64,000 nucleotides of DNA from Trogon surrucura (GCA_020746105.1 CM036627.1:1116001-1180000), one strand, 5' to 3'; numbered from the stretch's first letter, positions 13,235 through 27,300 are shown. The notes: generated by a model not told the origin, from the letters alone. Numbers and translations are program-made.

Positions 13235-13341
13235 ACGGACTTGGTGCGCTCTGCTGTAGGTGATCCTGCTCTGGCAGGGGGGTTGGACTAGATGATCTTT
13301 GAGGTCCCTTCCAAACCTCTAACATTCTGTGATTCTGTGAA
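13235..13341 (+). mobile_element. CR1 LINE 3' end, about 107 bp
   Basis: This severely 5'-truncated CR1 holds only the last codons of ORF2, the 3' UTR and two ATTCTGTG tail units. Its wording (tgctctggcagggggg, ttggactagatgatcttt, aggtcccttccaa, cctctaacattctgtg) is nearly identical to the 3' end of the element at 48884-49850, so both are from the same subfamily. The plus orientation matches the CR1 500 bp upstream, but the subfamily differs, so the two are independent insertions. Confidence 0.95.
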
Positions 13342-16279
13342 TACTCATTTCAACATTTAAATCTCTGACATTCTTAGCAGGGAATATTTCTCTTAGATTC
13401 AGAATAAGTGGTTGTAAGAATGCAAAAAATACATAAAGGCAAAAACTACTATTAATCAAAAGATTTCACTGACCTCACCAATTCAATTAACGAGAAATGG
13501 ACTCAAATTAATGTAATATTAAAAAAGGAGGTATTCTACTCTGATGTCCATCCATCTGGTTTTAGAGCATGGAAATACTTGCAAAACAACCCAGTCACAA
13601 CAGTCATTGACACGTGAAAATTCCAAGAATGTTTTGTGAAATAGAAAGATAAGTTTGGAACACGGCAGCTCAAATGCAGGGCACAAAAACTTGACAAATA
13701 GAGTGAAATCTGCTTTGTTTGCACAATGTGCAGCATTGAAAGAACATTCGTATTTTATATAGCATGCTAAGAAATAGATGAAAAGGGAAAGATGTAGGCT
13801 GACTGCAAAGTTATGGTGAGATCTTGGAAATGCTACTTTATGTTCAGAGTACCTGGTCGTGATGGGAGGCCTCACACAGGACTGCATCACTTTTTGCTTA
13901 AATGAAGAATGAAAGTATTTTCATGTCAAAGAATGATATGGAGAAAGTTAGTAGGAATAATTGCTCTACCTTCTGGTTCCTTCTGACTGAAATGTTTACA
14001 AGTGTATGTGATTAATGGTAATCTGTCACCACCATCACTTCTCAAAAGAACAAAGGGCTAATACACAGGACTTCTACCACCATATGCTGTATTTTCAGAA
14101 GAAAACAGAAAAGCTAAAGCTAGCCATTATACCTTAGAGAGCCAGAAACTGCCAAAAATTAGAGTAACTGTCAGAGAGGTCCCAGAAGAAAAGCTGGCTG
14201 GTTGGCCAAGTGGAAAACATTAGCCTAAAGCAAAAAAAAAAAAACAGCAAAACATGTATAAACAAAAGAGTTAATCTCATAGTCATTTTCTTATGAATGA
14301 TGTTGCGGACTGCAGAACAGGAAGAAGGCAGAGAGATAACTTTTATCTGAAATAGACAGGAAGGGCACACAAGTCTCCCTGTTGGCCTACAGACGTTTCC
14401 CTGGGTATGTCAAAATCTGCTTTAATAGGAAACCAGAAAAATGTAAAAGATCTCACCAATGTGCAAAAGAATACTCCAGCAGCTCTACCTACCATGTTTA
14501 TCTCTCCAGGGTGCAGGTGGGCAATACCAGGACACAGTCCTTTTTTCCTCTGGTCAGATAGAGTGGAAATGTGAACAGCACTCTGAAAGTACAAACTGCT
14601 TTTTAATATGTTTACTGTGAACAATACAATAAGGTCAATCATCACCCAATGTGGAAGAGTTTTTAAGCAAGTAACAGAGTGAGATATTCAGAGAGGTGAC
14701 ATAGTGCTCTTCACATACAATCACCTATTAATCTACAAGAAAGAGTATGGTCTTACGAGATGCAATATAACAGCACGACTTTTACTGTTGTCAGAGGACA
14801 TCCCAGCAGACTGAATCCAGACACACGCAGCACATTTCTGGAGATTCAGCATTACCTGACACAGCACTATTTCTAAACCTAAATACAATTAATAATGATG
14901 GTATCTAAAGTTTCTGACTCTTTGGAAATGTCAGTTCTAGGCAAAAATCAGAATATGAACACAATAACAAACCTAGTAGACGTCCTTTGTTGGGGTCCTT
15001 AAAGCTAAAGAATACAGATTACATAAACAACACAAAATGGAAAAGAGCTATAATTTTCAGTATTTCCTTATTTGTTGATTTTTCATTAGTAACATTTAAA
15101 TGCAAATTAGATGCAAATAATTTAAATATGAATTGCAAGGAAGTGGGATGTGCCAAGAAGTGGAGCTTTTACTTTCATGCTTTAAGATCTGGTTAAAGAT
15201 TAAGCTGTTCCTAAACAGATTGAACAGGCACCAGCAGGAACTCTGCACATGCTTAGTTGTGCCACCACTCCAGCTCATGCTGCTTTTTCTCTCAGTCCCT
15301 GTCCTTTGTCATTGGATCTTCTTCCTTTGCTTCTAACCTCAAATACATACCTTGAAAACATGTGCTGGACTACGTTCCACTTTTCAGCTTGCTCTTGAGC
15401 TTTATATTTAATTTCCAATTTGTCTTCACATTTCTTGTGTCAAAGGACATTTTCACAGAAAAACAAGATTCTGCTCTGCTTAGTACTTTCATCTACTGTT
15501 TTAGAAGCCAGTGATTTTACTTATCTTCAGGAGTGCAACAGATTCCTGCACCTGTCCTTATTATAAATTTGAAGACTTCTTTTTACTTCTCCCACAGTTC
15601 ATCTTAATGTAAAAAACATACTTGCAATATTGGTCTTTGCTAGAAAAATATTTCCACTTCTTAAAAATAAACAAAAATGCATACAACAAGAAAAAAAAAC
15701 CACCACCACAACAAAAACAAACCACAAACAAAACAGAAAGAAAGAGAGAAAAACGTAGCTAATGGCCATACTGCCTAAAAAAACAAAGTGCATTTCCTTG
15801 CTACCTTATAGCAAGGTAGCAAACGTCTCTAGCCAGGAAGTATGAAGGAGGCAAGTGCTGTCTATTGTTTTCTGTAAATCAAAAACTCTCCCTCCTAAGC
15901 AGATTTAGGACTTAATCGAAACTCCTTGAACCACCTTTAATCTAGGAAGGAGGGTCCAAAGAAAGACTGGAGCTATTTGAAAACCCCGGAATCACCGAAT
16001 TAGGGCTTTCCTCCAGAGCTGGGGAAGGTGACTGTTCCTAGAAGGAGCAGGCCAGGTCGAGCGGCACAGTTGTACTGACACCTGCCGAGCAGCAGGCTGC
16101 CTTCATTCGAAATGACAAAGGACTTCAAGAGTGACCTGAGCTCCCTTACGTAAAGTACTGCAAGGAGAATTGAGTCAGATCCTGTCCACCTGAACATTTA
16201 TTCGTGAAGTATCCCAAAACACTTGGTTTAGGTAGATTGACTTAAACTTCTATTTCCTTGTTACCGTGAATCTCTGTAA
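13342..16279. other. Non-coding DNA, no gene seen
   Basis: AT-rich to mixed sequence. Minus-strand open frames at 13519-13890 (123 codons) and 14343-14645 (100 codons) have no recognisable domain, catalytic motif or family resemblance. An A-rich, CA-containing low-complexity stretch lies at 15690-15750. No named repeat is seen until the ancient LINE at 16280. Confidence 0.55.
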
Positions 16280-16780
16280 TTACTGAGACACTAAGTATTT
16301 TTGCAGAAAGCTATTAGGCAATTTAGCCTTCTCTGAATCAGAGAACTTATGTTTTTCCTGTTTAGTAGTGGAGGTATACCTCCTTTTTTTTCCTCTTAGT
16401 TCTAGCCCTTTTGCCTTTTGTCTTGTGTATCCCTTCTTTACTGAAATTCCTATCCAATTTTATCCCCACGGATTTGTTCTATTCCTTTTCATTCAGCCTT
16501 AGTTACATGCTCTTTTTCCCCATTTTGTATGATTTCTATGTGATCTTCAAGTCAGTGAAGTGCTCCTGCTACAGCCATTATGGTCTGTGTCTATCATTCC
16601 TATTTCATCTCCACATTGTATAACATGTACAAAAGCAAATTCTCAATCTCCCTCAGCAGCTGCACTTTTTTATCCCTTAGCTTATCTTCCCAGGAAATCC
16701 TACATATCAATTCCTTGAATTTGTGGAAGTCTGTTTCTCTCAATTGTATTATTCTGCTGCTCCAATAACTTCTTTTCCTT
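16280..16780 (-). mobile_element. Ancient CR1/L3-like LINE fragment, inter-domain region
   Basis: Read on the minus strand, three blocks in order match the CR1-clade ORF2 segment between endonuclease and reverse transcriptase. Block 1 (about 16738-16640) reads ETDFHKFKELICRISWED then KLRDKK, against the family's KADFNKL-ELVG-IPWE--LRGK pattern. Block 2 (16577-16518) reads WL, stop, QEHFTDLKIT, stop, KSYK, against WL-ELFDDLKIKK-SYKKWK. Block 3 (16339-16303) matches the family's gatgcagagaaggctgaatt DNA wording. Stops interrupt all frames, so it is dead and far older than the other CR1 copies here. The match rests on my memory of the family and not on an alignment. Confidence 0.65.
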
Positions 16781-16989
16781 AACTGAGCTCAATCTTTCAT
16801 GCTATTTTTTTTTTAACTTGTGCTTTCAACTTACCTTTTTATTTCCCCCTTATTCACCAGAAGCCTAAAAAGACTGTTCTGAAACAAATTGCCCAGAGAG
16901 TTTGAGGACCCTTTATAACTGTTAGTACTCATACGATCTTACTAAAAACTGGGAGGTCTATTAATACGTAGTTCTGCATTTCTGCAGAA
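16781..16989. other. Short non-coding spacer
   Basis: Contains a T9-T10 run near 16806-16815. Nothing else is recognised. Confidence 0.55.
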
Positions 16990-17165
16990 ATCATGTCAAT
17001 AATAATTACTGTATTATTTCCAATAACAATTGTCAATAAATATAACATAATTATGTGTAATGTAATACATAATACAACATTGTAATTATATTCTTATGTA
17101 ATTTGTAATATATAGGAATATACTTAATATAACATATTACTATTATCGTATTTTTATAGTAAACT
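16990..17165. repeat. AT-rich low-complexity tract
   Basis: An almost pure A/T stretch built from overlapping TAATA, ATAAT and TTATA words, with only scattered G and C. This is the kind of sequence flagged as AT-rich low complexity. The short minus open frame across it (17051-17278) is a composition artefact. Confidence 0.75.
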
Positions 17166-20100
17166 GAATTCATGTAAGTACTTATTAAAGCCACTCTGAA
17201 AACATGATTTACAATACCTTGTTTGATTAACCCCAAATACAGAGTTATTTCTTTCAGTGCAGAGATTATTTTCAGCATTTACATTTTCCCTACTACTGTG
17301 TTACCTCTACTGTGGCTCAAAGACCTCAGAAAAAGTATATCCAAAATATCAGGACCTAGTACATACAGCCAATTTCCATAAGCTAAATCATTCCTCAGAA
17401 AAAAAACAATATGAATATATGCTTTCATTAGAATATTTTATCAAGACTAGGATAAAATCATTCTTCTCTAAAAATGGATGGTTAAGATAAAGTAAGAGCT
17501 CATGCTTCACAACAAAATAATCTCTGCAATTTTTGAAGTGTTTCAGGTACTGTTCTATATAATCACTTTACTAATTATTGTTGTTTACAACTTCTATGTT
17601 CCCCTGTAATCTTTTCCTATAACTCTCACTTGCAGGCTATAACCAAAACACGCCGAAATAAATAATGAACTTCGTGTTCCTTTCAGCCAAGGACTTCCAG
17701 GAAATGAATTATTAATGAATTACTTTGGACTCATAATAACTCTACAGTTTCTCTTTATGCAGCTTCAAATACACAGGCTAGAGATTAACAGAAACGAGAA
17801 GGAGCTAATCTATTCAGTAGGAGCTCTAATCCCACTAATCATTATATGAAAAAAGATGCTCTTTCTACTTGCTATGGACAGCAGCTACCCCAAAAACAAC
17901 TACACCTTGATTTCCTGAAAAAAACAACCAAACAAACACTAAATCCCATCACATTAAGCCATTAAACTCTCTTAACTTGTGAATATTTCCAAGACAGTTT
18001 TTAGAGGTTTTATGAGAAGCAGCGACCAGTAAAGAGCCAGCTGGCCTGTAGGGAAGGAAAGAAGTAGAGGTGTAGAGGTCAGTATTGTGTGAAGCAAGGG
18101 CAGCCAGTTGGCCAAACAGCATGTGCACAGCTCTGTGTCTGCCACAGCAAATATTCTGTCTCTTGGCCAGTCAGACGTGTAAGTGACATGGGAGGGAGCT
18201 AAGGGCAAACCTAAGGATACCAGGGACATATCAAGCAGGGGTAAGAAGCTCCTTCCCTTATTGCATTAGACAGTTGTATTAGGTGCTGATAACGGAGTAG
18301 AAGCTTTGTGTTACATTTGAAGCAAAGAAATGAACATAAAGAAAATTTAAGACTGCGTTAGTTCTCCTGCTCAGGGAAACCCCCTCAGCAGTTTGCTGAT
18401 TTTGTGTAAATATGCACCTGCTGCTCTTGTCAGTGTTAGAAATAATGAAAACAGCATCCCAAATAATCCAGGTATTTTCGCCAGCAATGACCCTTTCCTT
18501 AGTAGCGAAAACACCTTTCTATCTAATATAGGTAACACATAGGTTAACAAAAAGAAGAACTCTCTGTCACTGTCGGTGTTAGCAGTATTGTTCAAGACTA
18601 CTGCTGATTTGCAGCTTACAGCTCTTTAACTATTATTACTCAACATCCATCCTGCCCGGCAGGTGGTAGATGAGCTTTCTTAGAAACACTTTATTCACCC
18701 TTACTTTACACACCCGAAACAATCAAGGTTAGAAATATCTCACACCTAGTGAGCATTCATTCTTTCGTATTAAAACTTCCTCTTGAACACATTAGCTAGA
18801 AGTTTATCTGCCTTCAAAACACTGGAGAACTAAAAATTCGACTAGCAACGCAGAATTAATACCTTCTAGAAAAACTTCACCCCTTCCTCCATTTTCATTA
18901 CTTTAAAAAAAAAATTATCTATTTTTTTCACTTTTCAGTTGTACTATTAATTATTTCCTGGTAACTAACAACAGTTTATGAGCCATTTGAAAACTGATCG
19001 CTATTTGTGCTTGCAATTTGCTATTCAGTTTTATAAATGGCAATTTTTATTCTCCAATCGAGTCATGTTTGCTTAAATATAGGGAAACAAATCTTGATAA
19101 AAATGGATAGGAAATATTTTTTGAATATTTAAAAATCATTTATTCCCTCCTCATACACCTAGCTATGCATGTTGATCTAACAAAGAAGTGCTACTGATTA
19201 TAATGATAATAAAGACATTCCTTAAAGGAGTTACAAATATTTAGCAAAATACATCAACTAGAGAGACAGATGTTGCTATCGGAAAACAGTAAGTTTTCTC
19301 AGTGTGGAAAAGTGTGCTTTAAGCACCGTAAACCCCCAATCATTTCAAGTTTCCCTGGTGAAAACTTGCAGCAGGGTGATGTTACAGTTGTTAAATTTAA
19401 TGTTATCTTACTGAAATTGAGGAGTTTTTTTCTCCTGTCAGCGAGGAAAACAGAGGACAGTAGAATCCAGGTGCCACAACCTACATTACAGACCTGTGGA
19501 GATTCCTGTTCAGAACTTCAGAACAATACATCTTCATTCAGATTCAAACCTTCACTCCGCAAAATACACCAAAGTCCCTCAGGAGAGCTTTGAAATGTTT
19601 CCTGCAGCAGTTCATAGTATCTGAGAAAACGTGCCTTGAATCTTCCTACAGAAACACTTCAGCCTCTGTGAAACAAGTCACACAACAAAGAAAACAACGA
19701 TGCCGTTATCCTTGCGGAGTGAAAAACTTCCAGACTTTGGCAAGCATCATTACGATCAAGTATTTTCTTTACACATTTAAAAGCACCACAGAAATCTTTC
19801 CTCTCCCCTGAGGAGCAGAAACACATAAATCCTGGGTTGAAATAGAATTCAGACCTGTCTGATGGTCCCTCTTTTCTGCAAGTATGTTCTAGCGGAAATG
19901 AATGAGACTTGAAGACAGATGTGGAGGAGACCACATAGGATCACAGCGATAAACAGTAAAAAACCTGGTTAACTGGACAACCTGAATTAACTCTCTTGAG
20001 CAGTTTCAACTCCACAGTAACTTCTGCTGAACTAACTCAGGGATGTTTCACCACACTGCAAAATAAACCGTGCCCTTAGGGCAAAAATGACTACATATTA

Positions 20101-23100
20101 TAAAATGGGCTCACGACTGAACCCATAGTCCATCCTGTATACAATTTATATAATTGTGCTTTTACAAATAATATAGTTCTTAGGAAGCATTTGGCTTAAC
20201 ATCTTACAAACAGAATGAATGATCACGATCTCACAGCATGAGCCTATATATTTGGGAGTTAATATTCAGAGAAACGGGAAAATTGAGCACTGGATAGTGT
20301 TCACATCAACTGCAAGCAAAACAATTGAATTAAAATAACGTGATCTACAATCGCATCGTACTTTTCGCTGTTTTTCAGGGTTACATCAAAGCAATATTTG
20401 AGAACTGATTATGAAGCTTATACTTTATAACATAATGAAAAATATATATATACCAAAAGTTGTTTGAAACAGAGCCACAGTTTAAAGCTTCCCTAGATGA
20501 GCAATAAAAACACCATAGAGTCAGCCACAAAAGCCACTGCTGTTCATGCAGTCTTAAAAAGCCACACAGAAGAAAAGGATAGGCACAACTTAAGGTCAAG
20601 TACAATTATTTCAGAGGTTGACAAAAACGGTGACCATGAGATGACCAGGGCTTTACAGTGCATCTGCAGAGACCTGCACATGTAGAAAGCTCTCGTAATA
20701 ATACAGAAAGGCTTTTAAACTTGAAAGAGACAATTTTCGTTGGAATTGATCTAAAAGAGTTGCCGTTTTAAGCAGAGAAGGCACAAAAGGAAAATGAAAG
20801 CAGTACACAATAAAACTGAAGTGTACACAATTCTTCCTAGTCTTCTCTCCTTGTGGGCACATCTTTGATTATAGAGGTGGTTTTACCCAGTTCATTAATC
20901 TTCAGAGTTGCAGAAAAATCTACCCAGTCTCCTCTGGTCCCCAGGAAGTTCCTTCCACCCCCTCTGAGGCCAGGCTGGCTGCTCCCAATTCAAGTCTCCC
21001 CACTTGCTACTGGTGCAGTCTTCGTAACCTCCTCTCCAGGCAGGCTCAATTCCACCCCATCCTCTTAGAGAATCTTGATGCCACCATTACAAACAGAACA
21101 AATATAAAAGGAATCAAATACTGTCCAAGAGATGCAGAAAAAGAGCAAGAGTAAGAAACTCTCTACAAAGTGTACACTCTATTTAGTCTCACAAATTCAG
21201 AATAAACTGCTTTGCTTTCAGAGTATTGCATAATTGAAGCACGTATTCCTACACTGAAGTTCTTAGTAGGTAGCCTAAAGAATTGAGCTTATCAAAAAGA
21301 TGCATCTTCATTGCTAGAAGAGTTCCATGGAAGAATAAACAATTGATTTATTTTGAAGTGCTAGTAGTGGTATTTTAAAGAAGAAGTATTTCAAGTGCTA
21401 TCTTTTAGGGAAAATGTCTCTTTACTATCTCCTCCTTTCTGAGAGGAAAAACTAAGATAAAATGAAAATGTCTTTTGCATCATTCTAGAAGTAAAATAAA
21501 TTAGCACATGCACTGGAATAAATGTAAATGTGCAAAGCTACAAAACCGGGCTCACTAGACTCTTTGTGATTTCTGTCACAGCTTTAAAAAATTATGAGCA
21601 TGCTCAGCAAAGTACAGAAATCCTTTTGGATCAAACTGCAAGTGTAAAGCAAGTTACCAAAAAGTTTTCCCCATCTACTGCATTCTGTCCTTTATCTCAC
21701 AGGTCTCGCATCACTTCTGTTGCCCCTACCATGAGAAATGCCACCAACCAAAAATGGTAATATCTCTCCTCCTTCTAGTTCTGACAGTTTGAGAGTTAGC
21801 AATTTGTATTTCTTTTAATTTGACATATAATATCTTCTGTCAAAAAAAAAATACAGTCTTTTGGAAAGGTTTTCCTGTTCTGTCTGGATTTCTTCGTGCA
21901 AGGTTGTCCCCTTGTCATTGGGAACTACATCCATAACATTTTAATGGCAATTGCCAGACTTTCCGCTCTCCTGCTGAGGTTTCTCAAATAACACTGACAT
22001 TTTTAATTCCCTAGACTAAGCCCGATGAACACTTTGGGTTGACCAACCATCCCAATCAGCCGTATTTGGGACTGTCAAAAGCAGCTCAATCTTAGCTGCT
22101 AAAGCCACTAAAGTGTTTCAAATTCAGAAGCTTATTAAATGTGTTTTAATTAAAAGGACTAAGTAACTATTAACTAAGTAACAATTTTAAAAGAAATAAA
22201 AACTACAACCATAAATTGGTATCCTCTTTGTCAGTCATTTTGTAAGCATTGTCCAGGTCTCTCCCATACTATATGTTGTCTTCCTGCTACGTCTTCAGCT
22301 AATAAAGTTGCAGACTGGAAATGGGATACACTAATTAGTATTTGCTTTCATTTATAGATCATATAAATACTAATAAATACAAATGGAGAAAAACCACCAA
22401 AATAGCTCATCTGATGACATCTCAATCACTAAAAACAATTTATCTAGTAAGGAACAGATACAGTGAAAAATCAGTTTTCTTTTTTACAATAACTGTACTT
22501 CACACTACAAATATTATAACTGTCTTCCAATTGAATTACAGAATTCCAGGACCTGAATCTTCTATGTGTTCAGTAAACCAGACTTTAAAGGCTGGATAGG
22601 TATTTCATAAAAACATCAATTTAAATCTGATTTGGCATCAGTCTCTCTCTTAGTTTTCAATGAACCAGAAATTCTGAGAAAATTTCACCCTAAGAACACT
22701 GTAGAGCAGTATTCCTGAAACAAAAGATCCTGAGGACATGTCAAATTAACTCAGCAATTTGCTCATAGGACCAGTGAAGCACAGAAGACCCTGAAAGCAG
22801 GGAAGGGGTCCCTCTCACACTGCTCCCTGGGCAGAGCAGCCCTGCTTCACACAAATGGAACCCCAGCACTGCGAGCAGCCAGGAGCCCCACAGCTCTGAC
22901 CTTAACACGATTTCAATTTCAATTAGAGCAGCACTCTGGAGAGTCCCCTCCGTCATTTCATTCTTTGAGGACTGCTGAATAGTCCTATATCTCTGGAGCA
23001 ACCTTCTCATGGGAAAGCCCCGAGGGCTCTGACGCAGAGTTTCTACTGTCCATGAATGGGACTGACCCACTAGTGTCATCCAGCAAAGGAAATTACTAAC

Positions 23101-24306
23101 TTTCAATATCTGCTGGGTATTTTATTTTGTCAGAAGATTTCCTACCAGTTCTTGTTGCCGATTACTTCCCGAGCAATAAGTAAATTCAAAGAAAAACAAC
23201 TCTGAGGGCAAGCAGCTGCAGCACTTCTGGTTACTGAATAGTCTGTCGAAACCTGCCTGTGCCCCATTCGTTAGCTCCATCCGGGCCCTCACGAAGGCTG
23301 CGACACAGCTGAAACACCACCCACGAGGCTGCTCCAGGCAGAACATTTGGATATTTTCCTGAGCAGAGGATATCTGTAATCAACTTTTTGTCAGAACCTA
23401 GTGGTGCACCATGCATGGAAATCAGTAACAATTTCCTCCAGTTGCCCAAATCTTCATTATAGTTATATTTTAAATGAAACAGAACTTCATCTAAACTGCT
23501 GCCGATGACTATGCTCTGGTATACCACACCATTTGAAAAAAAAAATCTGTCTTACACTTTTCTGCGGGGTGGCATACATACTCCTACATTTAAAATTCTT
23601 TAGTTATACAAACAGGGGAAAGAAAAAACAAAACAAAACAAAACAGAAAAAGAAAAGTGACAACTTTATTTGCGTATAAAAGTTCATGGAAATCTAATCA
23701 TAATTTGGATTTTTGGTTTTCTCTAATCAGTGGAAGACCAAAAGAGGAAGTCTTCAAGCATTTGAAATTAATTAGGAATAGTCTATTAAGATCTTTCACT
23801 TGGCCTCAATCTCCTTCTTGGGTTCTGAAAACAGAACAGAGGAGGTCAACTGGAATGTCACCTGGAAGAATTACTGGGCCAGCTGCTCTATCTCTTGGTC
23901 ATTATGCTGAGCTGTCAGAATAAAAATGTTTTCTCTTCCTATCCCCTAATTTCAGTGGGGCACAATTTACATTGTACACGTAAATCCATGAAAGACAGAT
24001 TGCACCAGAGATTATCTAAAAATAAAAGCTTCTAATGTACTTTTTAAACTTAGAAGTACATCAGAAATATGTATCTATCTTAAGCCGAAAGATGCGTAAT
24101 TTTTTTACTTGTTTCTGTTTTCTGTCCCACAAAAATGGATTGGAATTCTTTTAATTCTTTGGTCTGTGAAGGTTTCTAACTGGTCTACTTCAGTCAAAAT
24201 GCAAAAGGAACTCTTCCTTGAATTATTTTCTTAGAACAACTTCAGTGTGTCTTCCACAGGTCAAATTTCAATGGCCTGAATATTGACCCAAGAGGCAGCA
24301 AGCAAT
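17166..24306. other. Non-coding DNA, no gene seen
   Basis: About 7 kb without a supported gene or named repeat. Local GC-richer islands lie near 20930-21065 and 22780-23350. The latter contains overlapping minus frames at 22741-23106 (121 codons) and 23231-23527 (98 codons). Neither shows a known domain, and no pair of splice sites linking them was convincing. An (AAAAC)n run lies at about 23629-23645. Confidence 0.55.
23629..23645. repeat. (AAAAC)n pentanucleotide repeat
   Basis: Three to four tandem copies of an AAAAC-type unit inside a longer purine-rich stretch. Confidence 0.8.
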
Positions 24307-24394
24307 ATTTTATTAATTGATAATTATTATATAATAATTAATAATTATTAGTTATAGTTTAATAATTTTATTTATTAATTTTATTAATTAATGT
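24307..24394. repeat. AT-rich tract with a perfect 20 bp palindrome
   Basis: The tract is almost entirely A and T, with repeated TTATTAATT and AATAATTA words. Positions 24321-24340 form a perfect 20 bp palindrome (10 bp arms, no spacer), and more imperfect TTAATTAA dyads follow at 24373-24392. Such sequence melts easily and can extrude cruciforms. No function is implied. Confidence 0.85.
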
Positions 24395-27300
24395 GGTGCA
24401 CACACAGCTTCAGAAGATGTCTTTTTTTCCTCAAATATTTTCAAAACGATGAAGAATCAACCATTAGCAAGGAAGTATTTCTAGCAATTGACTGTAACTA
24501 TAAGATAACAATACTCATGCAAAATGCACATACTATGTCTGGACACTATCATGTTTATACACAAAAAAAACTGGAAACAAAAATTTAACAGAAAGCCTCC
24601 CTGTACATTCTGTTTACCCTTCTTCGTATGCATACTTAACCACAAAAAGAAGTGTTCTGTTTGCAGTAAATAATCCATTTATTGGTTTGGGGTCTTATCT
24701 ACAGCATTAACAGGTTACTTCCCCTTCTGTTCAGCTAGAAATAATCTCTCCTCCACTTTCAAACCTGAACCCTAGCCCACCATAGCTAGTGGTAGTTATA
24801 GCCAGATGCATCAATTAACGCAATTCTGGTACATAAATGGCTTGTATTAAATAACAACATGTTTAGTATTGACTTCAGAAAAGCACTACTTATTCAGACA
24901 ATGTTGTCTATTGCAAGGATTTTAAGGTTATTCTTTTCCACAATCAGTGTAGTCCCTGAAATTATAGGTTACACCTTGTAAAATGTATTTTCTCACTACT
25001 AATCTTAATCTTCAGAAAACAAATGTGTTAATGTAGTAAATCACTAACACACATACACCCACATGAAAGGCATTGCAATGAGACAAATTAAGGGCTAGTT
25101 ATTTTTCTTCTGTTTTCCAATATGCCTGACAAGCATTCTCTGTATCCCATGGAGCAAATCACATGAGATTTTACTTTGAATGCTCATAGAGAGAGACAGG
25201 AAATATATAAAACATGCAGTGTTATCCATCACTGACAATCATAAAGCTTCATGATTATGTAAGCCTCTCAGTTTTAAGACTAGTGGAGCTCAGAGTTTGT
25301 TTTGCTTGTTCACAGCCTGCAGTTTCCTAGCTGGGTACATTATGTTTGTGGGGAATTAGAAACAAAATGTTTATTAATTGTCATTTTCAACAAAAAATTC
25401 TTTTCCCAAATAATAAAAAAGCACAATAAGCACTAAAAGTTTTCACTTATTACTGATTGAGTTTGCCTCTCCTAAGGTGTCGGTGGAGTACCTGAATTAT
25501 TTGCATAATTAACTTATTGTATCCATATTAAGTATTTGTTGTATAACTTGAACTCTATTAGAAAGTAAAACTTTGTTTTATTAAGACTGTGGATAAGCCT
25601 AAGGAATTGCATCATCTGAGGAGTTACAAGTCTTGCACAAAGCAAGGTTAACTATAATCTTTAATTTGTAGGTACGAGCTGAACCACAAACAACAAAAAA
25701 AAAAAAAGGGAAATGTCTCCTCTCCGATTCCAGAGCACGCACAACTTGCATCTTTTGCAATTATGCAAAATCTATAAATCCGCTCAGTCTCACAGCCAGA
25801 TGATATATCAAATCAAGCTCTCACCATCCCAATTCAGGCAGCAGAAAAAAGCAAAGGCGTGCAGCAGTGACACCTTGAAGCAGGACTGCGATTTGGCTTA
25901 TCGAGTCAGTGGCAGAGCTGTACCGAGAGCCTTTATGCACAGCACCCACGGGAAGCCAGCTAATGTGAGGCAGGTAATTCTGTGGTAGGTTGTTCTGATA
26001 CAATCTGTTCTTTAGAGTTTATGGCTTAGGAAAGAAACAAACTAACCAGCTGTTCCTCAGTCTAGCCTATATTCATAGACACTGTAATTGTCATTTCCTT
26101 TTGCTCCTTCCCAAAGTGCCTTTTAACCTGCAGCTCTTTCTCCAAGACACAAACACACACAACCTCATCTTGGGAACGGTCTTACCAAGAACTATTCAAG
26201 CAGCAGCTGGAGCCCTAAAACTTTAGACAAGGACTTGCATCGCAAACATTACTTCTAATATGACAGGAAATGTGTATGCTGCATAAAATAGCAACTAAGT
26301 GCATATTCACAAGACCAAGTAGCAGATGGTGAAACCAGATTGTCCTCTTCCTTCACATTTCCGTAGCATCTAACATGGTAGGGCTTTGACTCCAAGCAAG
26401 GCATTTAAGAGTGAGTGGAATACAAATTAAGTAACCAAATAAATAAATACAAACTAAATGCTAAATTTCAAGAGGACTTTACAGAACACTATATAAAAAC
26501 AAATCCCCCAAAAAGCCCAAGGCAATTATTAAACTCAATGTATTTTCCGTTGTTTTGTATTTGAATAAAAGCTGGTAAGTGTCTTGAGCCAAAACTAAAT
26601 AACAGAACAAGTAAAGCCTTTCCTAGTCAGACACAGTTTTTACTAGAGAAGGACACTTTACAGCAGAATAAGCAGATACGCCCCTTATGTAAAAAATTAG
26701 TCCAACAGGCTTAAAAAACCTTCCACTGAAATCCCAAGAGTCTGTAGTAAAATAGATGATTTATGATCTCTGCTTTCAGACAGATGTTTAAAATGTATTT
26801 GTTCAGCACAAGTCTCATGGTGAAAAAAACATCAGTTATGGATTTCAGTGAATGACGCGGTTTGTTAAAGATTCACAAGCTTCATATGTAATGATCTATA
26901 AATCAAAGCTGTGTGAATGAGCATCCACTTCCTTAACTACACTTCACATACTGAATAATGTCATTTGAAACTTATTTAACGGATTTAATATTCTGGAAAG
27001 GAGTACTTATTTCAAAGGATTGCACTTCAGGGGACAATGTCATATAAATCAGCACAGCCCACAGCATTGGGACCGACCGCACCGAGTTAAAGGGCTGCAT
27101 TTTTGATCTCGGTGCCTCCACGCTGCATCAGAGCAAAAACGTGTGGGGGTTGGCCGGTGACTTGGCTTGCCTTGCTTACACCACCACCAGGATTTTTTTG
27201 CTTTAGTAATGTGGAAAACATACAGCTTCCTAGCGGCAGTGAGTGCAATAAGATAGGCAACGCAATTTTGAATCACCCCTGTTTCAAAGTACCATGCTGC

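Noticed and set aside
22741-23527. Overlapping minus-strand frames of 121, 74 and 98 codons in a GC-richer patch, as a possible multi-exon gene
   Set aside because: No known domain, no convincing acceptor and donor pairs joining them, and the frames change without splice signals. Most likely composition-driven.
25713-25988. Possible exon ending at a donor-like AG|GTAATT near 25972
   Set aside because: No clear upstream acceptor and no recognised peptide. A single donor-like word is expected by chance.
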